From CAVXNB01 sp963763085 (GTDB lineage Bacteria; Actinomycetota; Acidimicrobiia; Acidimicrobiales; Bog-793): a stretch of 64,000 nucleotides of DNA. Location: assembly GCA_963763085.1 (NCBI GenBank), contig CAVXNB010000001.1:310001-374000 (forward strand), read 5' to 3'. The notes below the pieces were generated by a model that was given only the letters and a program-made list of their open reading frames with translations, did not search any database and had not been told where the DNA came from. The translations under genes and the position numbers were made by a program. Position 1 is the stretch's first letter; every line of letters starts with the position of its first letter. Below, piece after piece: positions 8,438 through 16,017 of the stretch.

Positions 8438-9072
8438 GAAGCCACCGGCTCGTGCTGGGCCGGGCCCTCCGCCCGGCGCTCGGCGAGCGCTTGCCGGGCG
8501 AGAGGCACATACGCTCCTGCCGCAACGAAGCTGAGGATCAGCGCCGGCACGACCGCCACCCACGTCACGTCGGTGAGCACGTGAGCCCAGCTTGCGTCCT
8601 CATCCCCGAGCAGGAACAACGGAAAGCAGCAGAAAAGGCCGAACGTGCCGGCCTTGCCGACCCAGAGCACGTCGATGCGCTTCGCGCCGAGGGCGGCGAG
8701 CACGAGCACGGCCACCGACACGGCCAGCTCGCGGCCGAGCACGAGGCCGGCGAGCCAGCCTGGCACGGCGCCGTACACAGCGATGGCAATGACGGCGGTC
8801 ACGAGGACCAAACGGTCGGCGACGGGGTCGAGCACCTTGCCGAGCGTGCTGACCTGGTGGAACCGTCGCGCGATGTAGCCGTCGAGGAAGTCGGTCACAC
8901 CGACGACCATCAGCACCACGGTGGCCTGGATCCTCAGGTCAGGGCCGAACAGGAGCCAGCAGAAGACGCCGAGGAGGATGATCCGCGCGAGGGAGATCAG
9001 GTTCGGGACGGTGAGAACGCGATCCTCCTCGCCACCCTCGCTGCTCGCAGCTCCGGTCGGCTTGGCCTCCAC
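8434..9072 (-). CDS. CDP-alcohol phosphatidyltransferase (PgsA-type)
   Basis: 212 aa membrane protein with about five hydrophobic segments. The catalytic signature D-F-L-D-G-Y-I-A-R...G-K-V-L-D-P-V-A-D-R is complete. It exchanges CMP of a CDP-diacylglycerol for an alcohol. The alcohol cannot be told from sequence; glycerol-3-phosphate (PgsA) is the common case. The gene starts ATG at 9072 and overlaps the ManC-like fusion by 4 bp, so it is the first gene of a two-gene envelope unit. Confidence 0.88.
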   Translation of the reverse strand: MEAKPTGAASSEGGEEDRVLTVPNLISLARIILLGVFCWLLFGPDLRIQATVVLMVVGVTDFLDGYIARRFHQVSTLGKVLDPVADRLVLVTAVIAIAVYGAVPGWLAGLVLGRELAVSVAVLVLAALGAKRIDVLWVGKAGTFGLFCCFPLFLLGDEDASWAHVLTDVTWVAVVPALILSFVAAGAYVPLARQALAERRAEGPAQHEPVAS

Positions 9073-9150
9073 GTGGCAAGTGTAGGGGCGAGGCGCTGAC
9101 CCGGCCCGGAGTCCGCGTCAGTGGGTCCGGGGCGCCGCCGGTGCCAAGCC

Positions 9151-9921
9151 TCAGGGCGCCGGCAGGCGCCCGTCCTCTCCCCGCGACGTGGCAACGCCGG
9201 CTGCGGCCTCGACGAGAGCCTCGAACAACGCCGGATCGTCGTCGGCTTCGGCGTGCCACTGCACGCCGAAGAGAAACGGCCTGGTCGGGTCCTCGACCGC
9301 TTCGATCGTGCCGTCGTCGGTCCAGGCCACGGCCGAGAGGCCGGCGCCCAGGCGGTCGATCCCCTGGTGATGGTGGGTCGGTACGGCCCTCTCGTCCCAG
9401 GTGACGAGTTTGTGGAGGAGGCTTGTCTCCTCTACGCGGACCCGGTGGCGGGAGAAGGTGCCGGGCGTCGGATTGTGATCCTGGTGACCGACGACGTCTG
9501 GCAGGTGCTGGACGAGCGTGCCTCCTCGGAGCACGTTGAGAACCTGCATGCCCCTGCAGATGGCGAGCACCGGCAGGCCCACGCGCTCGGCCGCGAACAG
9601 CAGCGCCAGCTCGCGTTCGTCTCGGGCGGGTCGGGGCTGCTGGGATCGATGATGGCGTTTTGCCCCGTAACGGGCCGGGTCGATGTCCGGTCCCCCCGTG
9701 AACAGCAGGCCGTCCAGACGCCTGAGTAAGGAGTCGAGCACCAGATTGTGCTCTTCTTGGACCGGGAGGATGACGGGGTTGGCGCCCGCGCTTGCGAGCG
9801 ATTTCACGTACTCGGCTGGGACCAGCGACGCCTGCTTGTGCCAGACGCCCCATGCTGCCTCCTCGTCGTAGGCGGTGACGCCGACAACGGGACAGACGAG
9901 ACGAGACTCGGCCGGGATCAC
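9151..9921 (-). CDS. Class I glutamine amidotransferase, gamma-glutamyl-GABA hydrolase-like (PuuD family)
   Basis: 256 aa from GTG 9921, which overlaps the SDR stop (GTGA). The nucleophile sits in LAICRGMQVLNV (C122). The His-Glu pair lies in FGVQWHAEADD (canonical GVQWHPE). LLFTGGPDIDPARYG is typical of PuuD-type hydrolases. The enzyme would split gamma-glutamyl amides, e.g. gamma-glutamyl-GABA, to glutamate plus amine. The partners in the operon (SDR, aldehyde dehydrogenase and a glutamine synthetase tail) support a polyamine or amine catabolic pathway. Confidence 0.88.
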   Translation of the reverse strand: MIPAESRLVCPVVGVTAYDEEAAWGVWHKQASLVPAEYVKSLASAGANPVILPVQEEHNLVLDSLLRRLDGLLFTGGPDIDPARYGAKRHHRSQQPRPARDERELALLFAAERVGLPVLAICRGMQVLNVLRGGTLVQHLPDVVGHQDHNPTPGTFSRHRVRVEETSLLHKLVTWDERAVPTHHHQGIDRLGAGLSAVAWTDDGTIEAVEDPTRPFLFGVQWHAEADDDPALFEALVEAAAGVATSRGEDGRLPAP

Positions 9922-10685
9922 AGCGGCGTCACGTAGGCGGCGTGGATGCCTCCATCGACGAGGAACGTGCTCGCCGTGATGAACGACGCGTCGTCGGAGG
10001 CGAGGAAGCAGGCCGCCGCCGCGATCTCCTCCGGCTCGGCGAACCGGCCCATCGGGACGTGCACGAGACGCCGCGCCGCCCGCTCCGCGTCCGTGGCGAA
10101 CAGTTCCTGCAGCAGCGGCGTGTTCACGGGCCCGGGGCAGAGGGCGTTCACTCGGATCGACTGGCGGGCGAACTGCACGCCGAGCTCGCGGGACATCGAC
10201 AGCACGCCGCCCTTCGAGGCCGAATAGGAGATCTGGGACGTGGCGGCACCCATCACCGCGACGAACGAAGCTGTGTTGATGATGCTGCCGCCGCCGTGGT
10301 CGAGAAGGATCGGGATGGCGGCCTTGCAACACAAGTAGACGCTGGTCAGGTTCACGTCCTGCACGCGGCGCCAGGCGTCGAGCCCGGTCTCGAGGATCGA
10401 GTCGTCGTCGGGAGGCGAGATGCCGGCGTTGTTGAAGCAGATGTCGAGCGTGCCGAACCGTTCCAGCGCTGCCTCGTACATGGCCGCCACGCTCTCGGGA
10501 TCGGTGACGTCGGCGTGGACGTAAAGGCCGCCGACCTCGTCGGCGACCGCGCCCCCAGGCTCGTCGGCGACATCGGCCACCACGACGTGGGCCCCTTCGC
10601 GCGCGAACCGGACGGCGCTGGCCCGGCCGATGCCGCTCCCCGCGCCAGTGATGACAGCCACCTTGCCCTCGAGCCTTCCCGACAT
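9918..10685 (-). CDS. Short-chain dehydrogenase/reductase
   Basis: 255 aa classical SDR. It has the NAD(P) site TGAGSGIGRASA, NNAG, the catalytic Ser (TASFVAVM region), YSASKGG (Tyr and Lys) and the C-terminal VDGG. An Asp after the second strand (VVVADVADEPGG) favours NAD+. It probably oxidises a hydroxyl intermediate in the amine pathway; the substrate cannot be read from the sequence. It overlaps the amidotransferase gene and follows the aldehyde dehydrogenase by 66 bp. Confidence 0.88.
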   Translation of the reverse strand: MSGRLEGKVAVITGAGSGIGRASAVRFAREGAHVVVADVADEPGGAVADEVGGLYVHADVTDPESVAAMYEAALERFGTLDICFNNAGISPPDDDSILETGLDAWRRVQDVNLTSVYLCCKAAIPILLDHGGGSIINTASFVAVMGAATSQISYSASKGGVLSMSRELGVQFARQSIRVNALCPGPVNTPLLQELFATDAERAARRLVHVPMGRFAEPEEIAAAACFLASDDASFITASTFLVDGGIHAAYVTPL

Positions 10686-10730
10686 GGTCCCTCCCCGATC
10701 GTAGGTGCTGAGCAGGCGTTGCCCCAGGAG

Positions 10731-10750
10731 CCGGCGCCGGCGCCGGCGCC
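10731..10750. repeat. GGCGCC tandem palindromic repeat
   Basis: Three tandem GCCGGC/GGCGCC units lie in the 66-bp gap between the SDR and aldehyde dehydrogenase genes. The sequence is self-complementary and could fold back on itself. It may modulate read-through inside the operon, or be plain GC-rich filler. Confidence 0.45.
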
Positions 10751-10751
10751 T

Positions 10752-12116
10752 TCAGCTCGTAGCGATGAAGACGTTCTTGAGCTCGGTGAACGCCTCGAGC
10801 GCGTCCGGGCCGAGCTCGCGGCCGAGGCCGGAGCGCTTGAATCCGCCGAAGGGCGTCCAGTAGCGGACCGAGGCGTTCGAGTTCACCGAGATTGCCCCGG
10901 CCTCGACCGCCCGCGAGACGCGGAACGCGCGCCCGACGTCCCGGGTCCAGATCGAGCCTGAGAGCCCGTAGGGCGTGTCGTTGGCGATGCGGATCGCGTC
11001 CGCCTCGTCCTCGAACGGAAGTACCGCTACGACCGGGCCGAAGATCTCCTCGCGCAGAGCCGGCGAGTCCGGTGGCACCGGGGCGAGCACCGTCGGCGCG
11101 AACCAGTAGCCGGCCCCGTCAGGGGCGCTCCCGCGGAACGCGACCGGAGCGTCGTCGGGCACGAACGCCGCCACGTGCGAGTGCTGCTCGGCGCTGATGA
11201 GGGGTCCCATCTCGCTTCGCTCGTCGGAGGGGTCGATGACGCGCACGGCCTTTACGGCCGACTCGAAGTGCTCCATGAACCGGTCGTAGGCGCTCACCTC
11301 GACAAGGATGCGCGAGCGGGCACAACAGTCCTGGCCGGCGTTGTCGAAGACCGCCATCGGTGCTGAGGCGGCAGCGGCCTCGAGATCCGCGTCGGCAAAG
11401 ACGATGTTGGCGCTCTTGCCCCCGAGCTCGAGCGTCACGCGCTTCACCTGCTCGGCGCACCCCGCCATGATCTTCTGGCCGACCTCGGTCGAGCCGGTGA
11501 AACAGACCTTCCCGACGGCCGGGTGCGTGACGAACCGCCAGCCGACGACCGAGCCGCGGCCTGGCAGGACCTGGAAGACGTCTTCGGGGATGCCGGCCTC
11601 GAGCGCGAGCTCGCCGATGCGGATCGCCGTCAGCGGCGTAAGGTCCGCCGGCTTGAGCACCACGGTGTTGCCCGCCGCCAGCGCCGGCACGAAGCCCCAC
11701 GACGCGATCGGCATCGGGAAGTTCCACGGCACGATGATCCCGACGACGCCAATGGGCTCGCGGAACGTGAGGTCGACTCCCCCCGGCACGGGGATCTGGC
11801 GTCCGAACAGTCGCTCGGGCGCTCCCGCGTAGTAGGCGAGCACGTCACGGACGTTGCCCGCCTCCCAGCGTGCGTTCGAGATCGTGTGCCCGGAGTTGGC
11901 CACCTCGAGGCGAGCCAGCTCCTCGTTGGCCCCGTCCACGACCTGGGCGAAGCGCCGGAGCAGCCGGGCCCGGTCGCCGGGCGAGATCGCCCGCCAGGCC
12001 GGCAGCGCTGCCACCGCCCGATCGATCGCCTCGTCGGTCTCCTCTGGACCGATCTGACCGATGGTCGCGACGGTCTCCTCAGTGGCGGGATTGACGACCA
12101 CACGCTGCGTGCTCAC
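10752..12116 (-). CDS. Aldehyde dehydrogenase (NAD+-dependent)
   Basis: 454 aa. Standard ALDH: VPWNFPMPIASW (NAD site), CFTGSTEVG, the general base in LELGGKSANIVF (E230) and the nucleophile in NAGQDCCARSRI (C264). It oxidises an aldehyde, probably an amino-aldehyde such as gamma-glutamyl-aminobutyraldehyde (PuuC role), judging by the PuuD-like neighbour and the glutamine-synthetase tail that overlaps its GTG start. Slightly shorter than most ALDHs (~480-500) because the N-terminal arm is short. Confidence 0.92.
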   Translation of the reverse strand: MSTQRVVVNPATEETVATIGQIGPEETDEAIDRAVAALPAWRAISPGDRARLLRRFAQVVDGANEELARLEVANSGHTISNARWEAGNVRDVLAYYAGAPERLFGRQIPVPGGVDLTFREPIGVVGIIVPWNFPMPIASWGFVPALAAGNTVVLKPADLTPLTAIRIGELALEAGIPEDVFQVLPGRGSVVGWRFVTHPAVGKVCFTGSTEVGQKIMAGCAEQVKRVTLELGGKSANIVFADADLEAAAASAPMAVFDNAGQDCCARSRILVEVSAYDRFMEHFESAVKAVRVIDPSDERSEMGPLISAEQHSHVAAFVPDDAPVAFRGSAPDGAGYWFAPTVLAPVPPDSPALREEIFGPVVAVLPFEDEADAIRIANDTPYGLSGSIWTRDVGRAFRVSRAVEAGAISVNSNASVRYWTPFGGFKRSGLGRELGPDALEAFTELKNVFIATS

Positions 12117-12180
12117 AGACGCTCGAACCCCCTGTAACGCTCCCAGTCGGTCACAGCCGAGGCCGCCATTCGGTACGCAC
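12113..12180 (-). pseudogene. C-terminal tail of a glutamine synthetase-like gene
   Basis: Directly before the aldehyde dehydrogenase, overlapping its start as GTGA, an open frame ends in MAASAVTDWERYRGFERL-stop. This VTDWERxRxFE ending is typical of actinobacterial GlnA3/GlnA4-type glutamine synthetases (gamma-glutamyl-amine synthetases). Upstream of ~12180 the frame no longer resembles the family and there is no room for the ~430 missing residues. I infer a deletion that removed the first gene of the amine operon and left its end and the coupling site. Confidence 0.55.
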
Positions 12181-12266
12181 CATTCGAGCAGGCGGTTCGA
12201 GTCAAGTCAAGAGCGTCGAGCCCGATCAACCTAGGCTCGCGGGCACCCGTTCCCGAGGAGTTGATC

Positions 12267-12716
12267 TTGACGAAAACCGTTCAAGCTGACGCAACCATCG
12301 CCGCTCCAGCTGACGAGATCTTCGACTGTCTGGCCGACTACGAGCGCGCCGAGGTCTTCATCGAGGGGCTCGAGCAGCTGACGCCGAAGGGATCTCAAAC
12401 CGCGGGCGAGGGCGCGCAGTTCGACGCCGTGCTCAAGGTCGGGCCGACCACCCTCCGGACCACGATCGAGATCGCCGCGCTCGTCCCCGGCCGCACCATC
12501 ACTTGGAGCTCCGCCGGCGACCAGGCTCAGAGCCTGAAGTTCGACCTCAGCCCCGCCCAAGACGGGACATCGGTCAACCTCACGGTTACATACGAGGAGC
12601 CGGGCGGGATCGGGGGAGTCCTGCTGGCTCCCTTCGTGGACCAGACCGTCCGCCAGCGAACTGCGACGGCCCTCGAGCGACTGCGCGAGCACGTTGCTCC
12701 GAAGTCTGAGCACTGA
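12267..12716 (+). CDS. SRPBCC-fold lipid/ligand-binding protein (polyketide cyclase-like)
   Basis: 149 aa. TVQADATIAAPADEIFDCLADYER is the usual opening of SRPBCC (START-like) domains, and the C-terminal helix FVDQTVRQRTATALERLREH closes the fold. The ligand is unknown. The TTG at 12267 is preferred over 12261 because GAGGAG at 12255-12260 is then 6 bases upstream. It is the first plus-strand gene after the truncated amine operon and lies only ~90 bp from the lost gene's tail, so its left flank marks the breakpoint. Confidence 0.75.
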   Translation: MTKTVQADATIAAPADEIFDCLADYERAEVFIEGLEQLTPKGSQTAGEGAQFDAVLKVGPTTLRTTIEIAALVPGRTITWSSAGDQAQSLKFDLSPAQDGTSVNLTVTYEEPGGIGGVLLAPFVDQTVRQRTATALERLREHVAPKSEH

Positions 12717-12786
12717 AGGCCCTCGTCCGAATATTCTCTCTTCAGCGCACGCCTCCGGATGCCGATACAACAAGGCAAGAATAAAG

Positions 12787-13218
12787 GTGGCGTTCGTGGA
12801 ATACGTCGTGACTCTGGTCATCGGGATTGAGCTCATACAGGAGCCCGAGAGCAGGCTCCGCGACCCGGACGGTGAGCTCATGCGTCATGTCGACGACTCG
12901 ATCGAGGCGCTGGAGCACGGCTGGACAAATGACTGCGGTGTCGAGCTCGACGTCACCCGCTCAGAAGCGACCTATTTCGTCGTCGTCGACACCGGGGACG
13001 AGACGAGAGCCATCAGCCAGGCGAAAGGCCTGCTGTCGATCGCCATCCATGCCGCCGGCGGTGCCACACCCCACCGCCCGTTCCCACGGGACGCCGACTG
13101 GTCCGTGAGGCTCGTCGGAGCCGACGCGACGCCAGCGGCGAACCGGGAGAGGCCGGTGTCGGCCGGTGCCGGCCAATGCCAGTCAGTTGCGGCTCATCAC
13201 TCTTCGCCCATGGGTTAG
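12787..13218 (+). CDS. Hypothetical protein
   Basis: 143 aa from a GTG at 12787 (a longer frame reaches 12694 but overlaps the preceding gene). No family recognised. The middle reads as an alternating beta/alpha fold (EYVVTLVIGIELIQEPE, ATYFVVVDTGDETRAISQ, KGLLSIAIHAAG). The C-terminal ~35 residues are low-complexity. The ribosome-binding site is weak, so start and expression are uncertain. Confidence 0.5.
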   Translation: MAFVEYVVTLVIGIELIQEPESRLRDPDGELMRHVDDSIEALEHGWTNDCGVELDVTRSEATYFVVVDTGDETRAISQAKGLLSIAIHAAGGATPHRPFPRDADWSVRLVGADATPAANRERPVSAGAGQCQSVAAHHSSPMG

Positions 13219-13270
13219 CGTCCAGTTCCAATGAGAAGCGTCAGGACTCGGCTTCGGGCATGATGTGGGT

Positions 13271-13390
13271 ATGCCGCCGAGACGGCCACTCAGCAAGCGG
13301 GACGTCGCCGACTTGAGTGATGACATCCTCCAGATCACCGATGCTGCCCATCGAGTGCTCGCGGCGTTGAAGCGATGGTTGCGGCGCTGA
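13271..13390 (+). CDS. Possible small basic protein (39 aa)
   Basis: A short open frame starts MPPRRPLSKRDVADLSDDIL and ends RVLAALKRWLRR. It is amphipathic and Arg-rich at both ends, with an acidic centre. No family is known to me and no strong ribosome-binding site is visible. It is given because the surrounding 430 bases hold nothing else coding. Confidence 0.25.
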   Translation: MPPRRPLSKRDVADLSDDILQITDAAHRVLAALKRWLRR

Positions 13391-13461
13391 CCGCGGCCAC
13401 CAGCCCGGACGACTTCCCTGGTGCTAGGACTCAAGTTCGGGGTGAGCCGCGCCGATAAGTA

Positions 13462-13509
13462 GTGCACGACCCCCCGGTTGCCTTGCGAGGGAAGCAAGGG
13501 GCCGTGCAC
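13462..13509. terminator. Nested inverted repeat, possible bidirectional terminator
   Basis: An outer pair GTGCACG...CGTGCAC encloses an inner pair CCTTGC...GCAAGG with a 7-nt loop. The structure lies between the plus-strand small genes and the convergent glycoside hydrolase gene. There is no U-tract, so Rho-independent termination is not certain. Confidence 0.4.
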
Positions 13510-13511
13510 CG

Positions 13512-13530
13512 TTCGCGAGTATCTCGCGAA
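13512..13530. promoter_or_regulatory. Perfect 8-3-8 palindrome
   Basis: TTCGCGAG-TAT-CTCGCGAA is a perfect inverted repeat right after the nested hairpin. Such compact dyads are often operators for dimeric regulators. It is ~120 bases from the end of the glycoside hydrolase gene and not upstream of an obvious start, so its role is open. Confidence 0.35.
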
Positions 13531-13649
13531 TGCGCTGCTCTGCACAGGGACCCATCCTTGACCGTCGCTAACCGCCGACGGCGCAACCAAGACTACGCAA
13601 CGACCTCTTCGCGTGGCTGCGTCGGGGGTTGGGGTCGGGCTCTGGCGCT

Positions 13650-15149
13650 TCAGCCGGGGACGGCGGCAAGCGCCGCATACGTCTGGGTGGGCTGATAGTT
13701 CGGATAGCTGCCCTGCAGGAGCGCCCAGCTCGAGGGGTTCCAGGGCGTCGAGTAGGTGTAGTACCAGCAAAGGCCGTCCACGTAGCCGAGCCTGGACGCC
13801 AGGGTAAAGGCTTCCGTGAGGTACTGCGCCCTGGTCGCGTCGGACACCGGGCCGAAGCCTTCCCAGCTTTCCGTCGAGAAGCCGTACTCGCCGATGTAGG
13901 CGTGCTTCCAACCTTCGCCTTCCTGGGCCATCAGGTTGTGGAGCAGTTCGATGCCGAGGAAGTTCTCGTCCATCGTTCCCCATTGGTCGTGGTAGACCTC
14001 ATTCGACACGATGGCCTCGGGCGAGCGGTTTCCGCTGTAGGGGTGAACGCCCAGGATGTCGAAGAAATGGTCGTCCTTCGCCGCGGTCGCGGGGAACTGC
14101 CGGTCGATGGCGTCGTAGGTCTCCTTTAGGAAGCCGACGTCGTTGCGACTGATACCGCCGAACATGACCTGGGCACCCGGATCGATCGCCTTGATGGTGA
14201 CGTAGCTGGTCTCGAGGAGGTTGGCGTACTCGGATGGGTTGGGGCCTTGCGACCAGAAGGCCGAGAGGTTCTCCTCGTTCCAGATCTCGTAGTACGTAAC
14301 TTCAGAACCGAACTTCGTGACGACCCGAGAGACGAACTGGGACCACTTCGTGAGCTCCGCGGGTGAGGATGGCGCGAGCGAATAGGCAGCGGCCGAGCTG
14401 GGGTCTCCCCGGTCACGGGCCCAGTCCGGGAATCCCACCAGCTGGAAACGCAACTTCATCCCACGACCGACCACGTCCTTCGCGAACGCATCGAGATTCG
14501 TCCACTCCCCTGCCGGTGCGGGACCATTCGGCTCGTAGGAGGACCAGCTCACGTCCAGCGAGATGACCTTCGCGCCTGCCCGCTGGGCGTATCCGAGAAG
14601 TGAGTTGTACTCGTCAGGGGTAAGGGTGGCGGGCTGTATGCCGAAGTCCTTCATCGGCTCCTGTCCGGCCGGGGCGGCAGGTGGCGCCGTTGTGGTTGTG
14701 GTGGTTGTGGTGGCCGGCGCCGTCGTTGTCGTCGGAGGAGGCGCCGTGGTAGTCGGGAGCGGCACAGCGGTCGTCGTCGTGGGAGGCGCGGTCGTCGAGG
14801 TCGGGGGCGGGTCGGTCGATGTCGTCGTGCTGACCGCCGCCGTGGTGGTGGTCGTGGTCGTCGTCGCAGCCTTCGCGGCCCGCGGCCGGGCCGTCTTGGT
14901 CGGCTGGGTGGTCGGAGTCGGTCGGCTGGTGGTTGTGGTGGTGCGCCTGTGGTGGAGATGTCCGCGCGGGTGGCGATGGCTGGCGGCCTTGGAGATCGCA
15001 GCGCCCGAGCTCGTGGAGCCGGAGGCGCCGGTCAGGGCGAAGGAGTTCACCAGAGCGGCGACCGTAACGACCACCGCGGCCACGGCCACGAACCCTCGAC
15101 GCACCCGTACGGGTCTGAGCCCGCGGTCGGGTCCACCTTCGTTGCGCAT
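13650..15149 (-). CDS. Cell-surface glycoside hydrolase (clan GH-A) with Thr-rich stalk
   Basis: 499 aa. A basic N-terminus and one hydrophobic segment (residues ~19-40) act as signal or anchor. Residues ~70-157 are an almost pure Thr/Pro/Ala stalk. Residues ~165-499 are a TIM barrel. The acid/base is likely E291 in YYEIWNEENLS and the nucleophile E420 in YIGEYGFST, the pattern of GH5/GH39-like enzymes. It should cut a beta-linked polysaccharide outside the cell. Substrate is unknown. The stalk is encoded by highly repetitive ACC/ACG codons. Confidence 0.82.
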   Translation of the reverse strand: MRNEGGPDRGLRPVRVRRGFVAVAAVVVTVAALVNSFALTGASGSTSSGAAISKAASHRHPRGHLHHRRTTTTTSRPTPTTQPTKTARPRAAKAATTTTTTTTAAVSTTTSTDPPPTSTTAPPTTTTAVPLPTTTAPPPTTTTAPATTTTTTTTAPPAAPAGQEPMKDFGIQPATLTPDEYNSLLGYAQRAGAKVISLDVSWSSYEPNGPAPAGEWTNLDAFAKDVVGRGMKLRFQLVGFPDWARDRGDPSSAAAYSLAPSSPAELTKWSQFVSRVVTKFGSEVTYYEIWNEENLSAFWSQGPNPSEYANLLETSYVTIKAIDPGAQVMFGGISRNDVGFLKETYDAIDRQFPATAAKDDHFFDILGVHPYSGNRSPEAIVSNEVYHDQWGTMDENFLGIELLHNLMAQEGEGWKHAYIGEYGFSTESWEGFGPVSDATRAQYLTEAFTLASRLGYVDGLCWYYTYSTPWNPSSWALLQGSYPNYQPTQTYAALAAVPG

Positions 15150-15351
15150 TCAAAGAGCATCGACCACCACGGAGCGTGACTTTAGGTCAATCGATCCTTG
15201 TGGCCGGCTCTGAGGCTGTTCCGGACCCCGCAGTTGTGCCATCTGCGCACAAAGCGGCTCCGCTGCGGGCGTCTCCGCCTCACTACTCCCTGCTCAGACT
15301 GTCAAAGGTGGCCGACCGGGCCACGTTGCCCGGCTGCTTTGTTGCATCCTC

Positions 15352-15380
15352 TTGACAACCCGCGAACTTTCTGAATAATA
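15352..15380 (+). promoter_or_regulatory. Near-consensus sigma-70-type promoter facing right
   Basis: TTGACA at 15352-15357, a 17-base spacer, then ATAATA at 15375-15380, in an AT-rich patch unusual for this window. It points into the 3' end of a minus-strand gene (15403-15915) and has no plus-strand gene close downstream. It may make an antisense or non-coding transcript; the next plus-strand gene starts at 16018. The rest of 15150-15402 shows no gene. Confidence 0.5.
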
Positions 15381-15402
15381 ATAAATAAACCACTAGCCGT
15401 GG

Positions 15403-15915
15403 TCAGCCAGACGGAGGCTCGACCGGGACGGCAAGCGCGTCGAGCACCCGCGGAACCATGACGTAGGCGGCTGCGGTGACCACGAGCTCGACGAGCTCAC
15501 CGGGCTCGAACCAGCGAGCGGCCTCCTGCCAGATCTCTTCCCGCACATCGCCGTCGCAGATGGCATCTGTCAGCGAGAGCACGGCGCGCTCCGCCGGATC
15601 GAACTCGGGGTAATCCTGCCAGGACGCGACGGCGGCGACCCTCTCCGGGCTCAGTCCGGCCTGCAACGCCATGGCCTCGTGATGGTGCCATTCGTACGCT
15701 GACGCGTGCCGGACGGCGGTGCGCAGGATAAGAAGCTCGCGTAGCGACCTCGGCGTGTCGCAGTCGTCCCGCAAGGCCCACAGGAAGCCGAGCCAGGCGC
15801 GACTGATCGCGGGCGCGTTGGCGAGCGCCCGGTACAGATTGACCTGCGCCGCGCCGCGGTTGCGAAGGACCTCCTCGACATCGGCTGGCAGGGGCGCGAG
15901 CGGCATGCGGGCCAA
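15403..15915 (-). CDS. Carboxymuconolactone decarboxylase family (AhpD-like) protein
   Basis: 170 aa all-helical protein. SLRELLILRTAVRHASAYEWHHHEAMALQAGLSPERVAAV matches the CMD/AhpD-fold motif, but the redox CxxC of true AhpD is absent (E-W-H-H-H instead), which fits the larger CMD-like group with undefined reaction. Usual length for the group. Its start lies ~100 bp from the divergent MFS gene start, so the two may share a control region. Confidence 0.8.
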   Translation of the reverse strand: MARMPLAPLPADVEEVLRNRGAAQVNLYRALANAPAISRAWLGFLWALRDDCDTPRSLRELLILRTAVRHASAYEWHHHEAMALQAGLSPERVAAVASWQDYPEFDPAERAVLSLTDAICDGDVREEIWQEAARWFEPGELVELVVTAAAYVMVPRVLDALAVPVEPPSG

Positions 15916-16017
15916 TTGACACCTCCGTTTCGGGCCTCCGGATCAGGACCCGAGCGGACCGATCATCGCCCGGTCGGGCCGGCAAGTCGAGCCCTGGGCA
16001 GACCTAGCATCGAAACG

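Noticed and set aside
5807..8584. 925-aa plus-strand open frame
   Set aside because: Complement of the ManC/PMM fusion; its Arg/His/Asp-rich sequence is typical of antisense frames.
13183..13983. 266-aa minus-strand frame crossing the small plus-strand genes
   Set aside because: Overlaps the end of the glycoside hydrolase in another frame and has no family pattern or start signal.
14696..14860. GTGGTTGTGGTGGTTGTGG-type repeats, considered as a CRISPR or minisatellite
   Set aside because: They encode the poly-Thr stalk in frame and have no spacers.
14563..15213. Val/Gly-rich plus-strand frame opposite the glycoside hydrolase
   Set aside because: Antisense of the Thr-rich stalk codons; ACC/ACG read backwards gives GGT/CGT and GTG/GTC runs.
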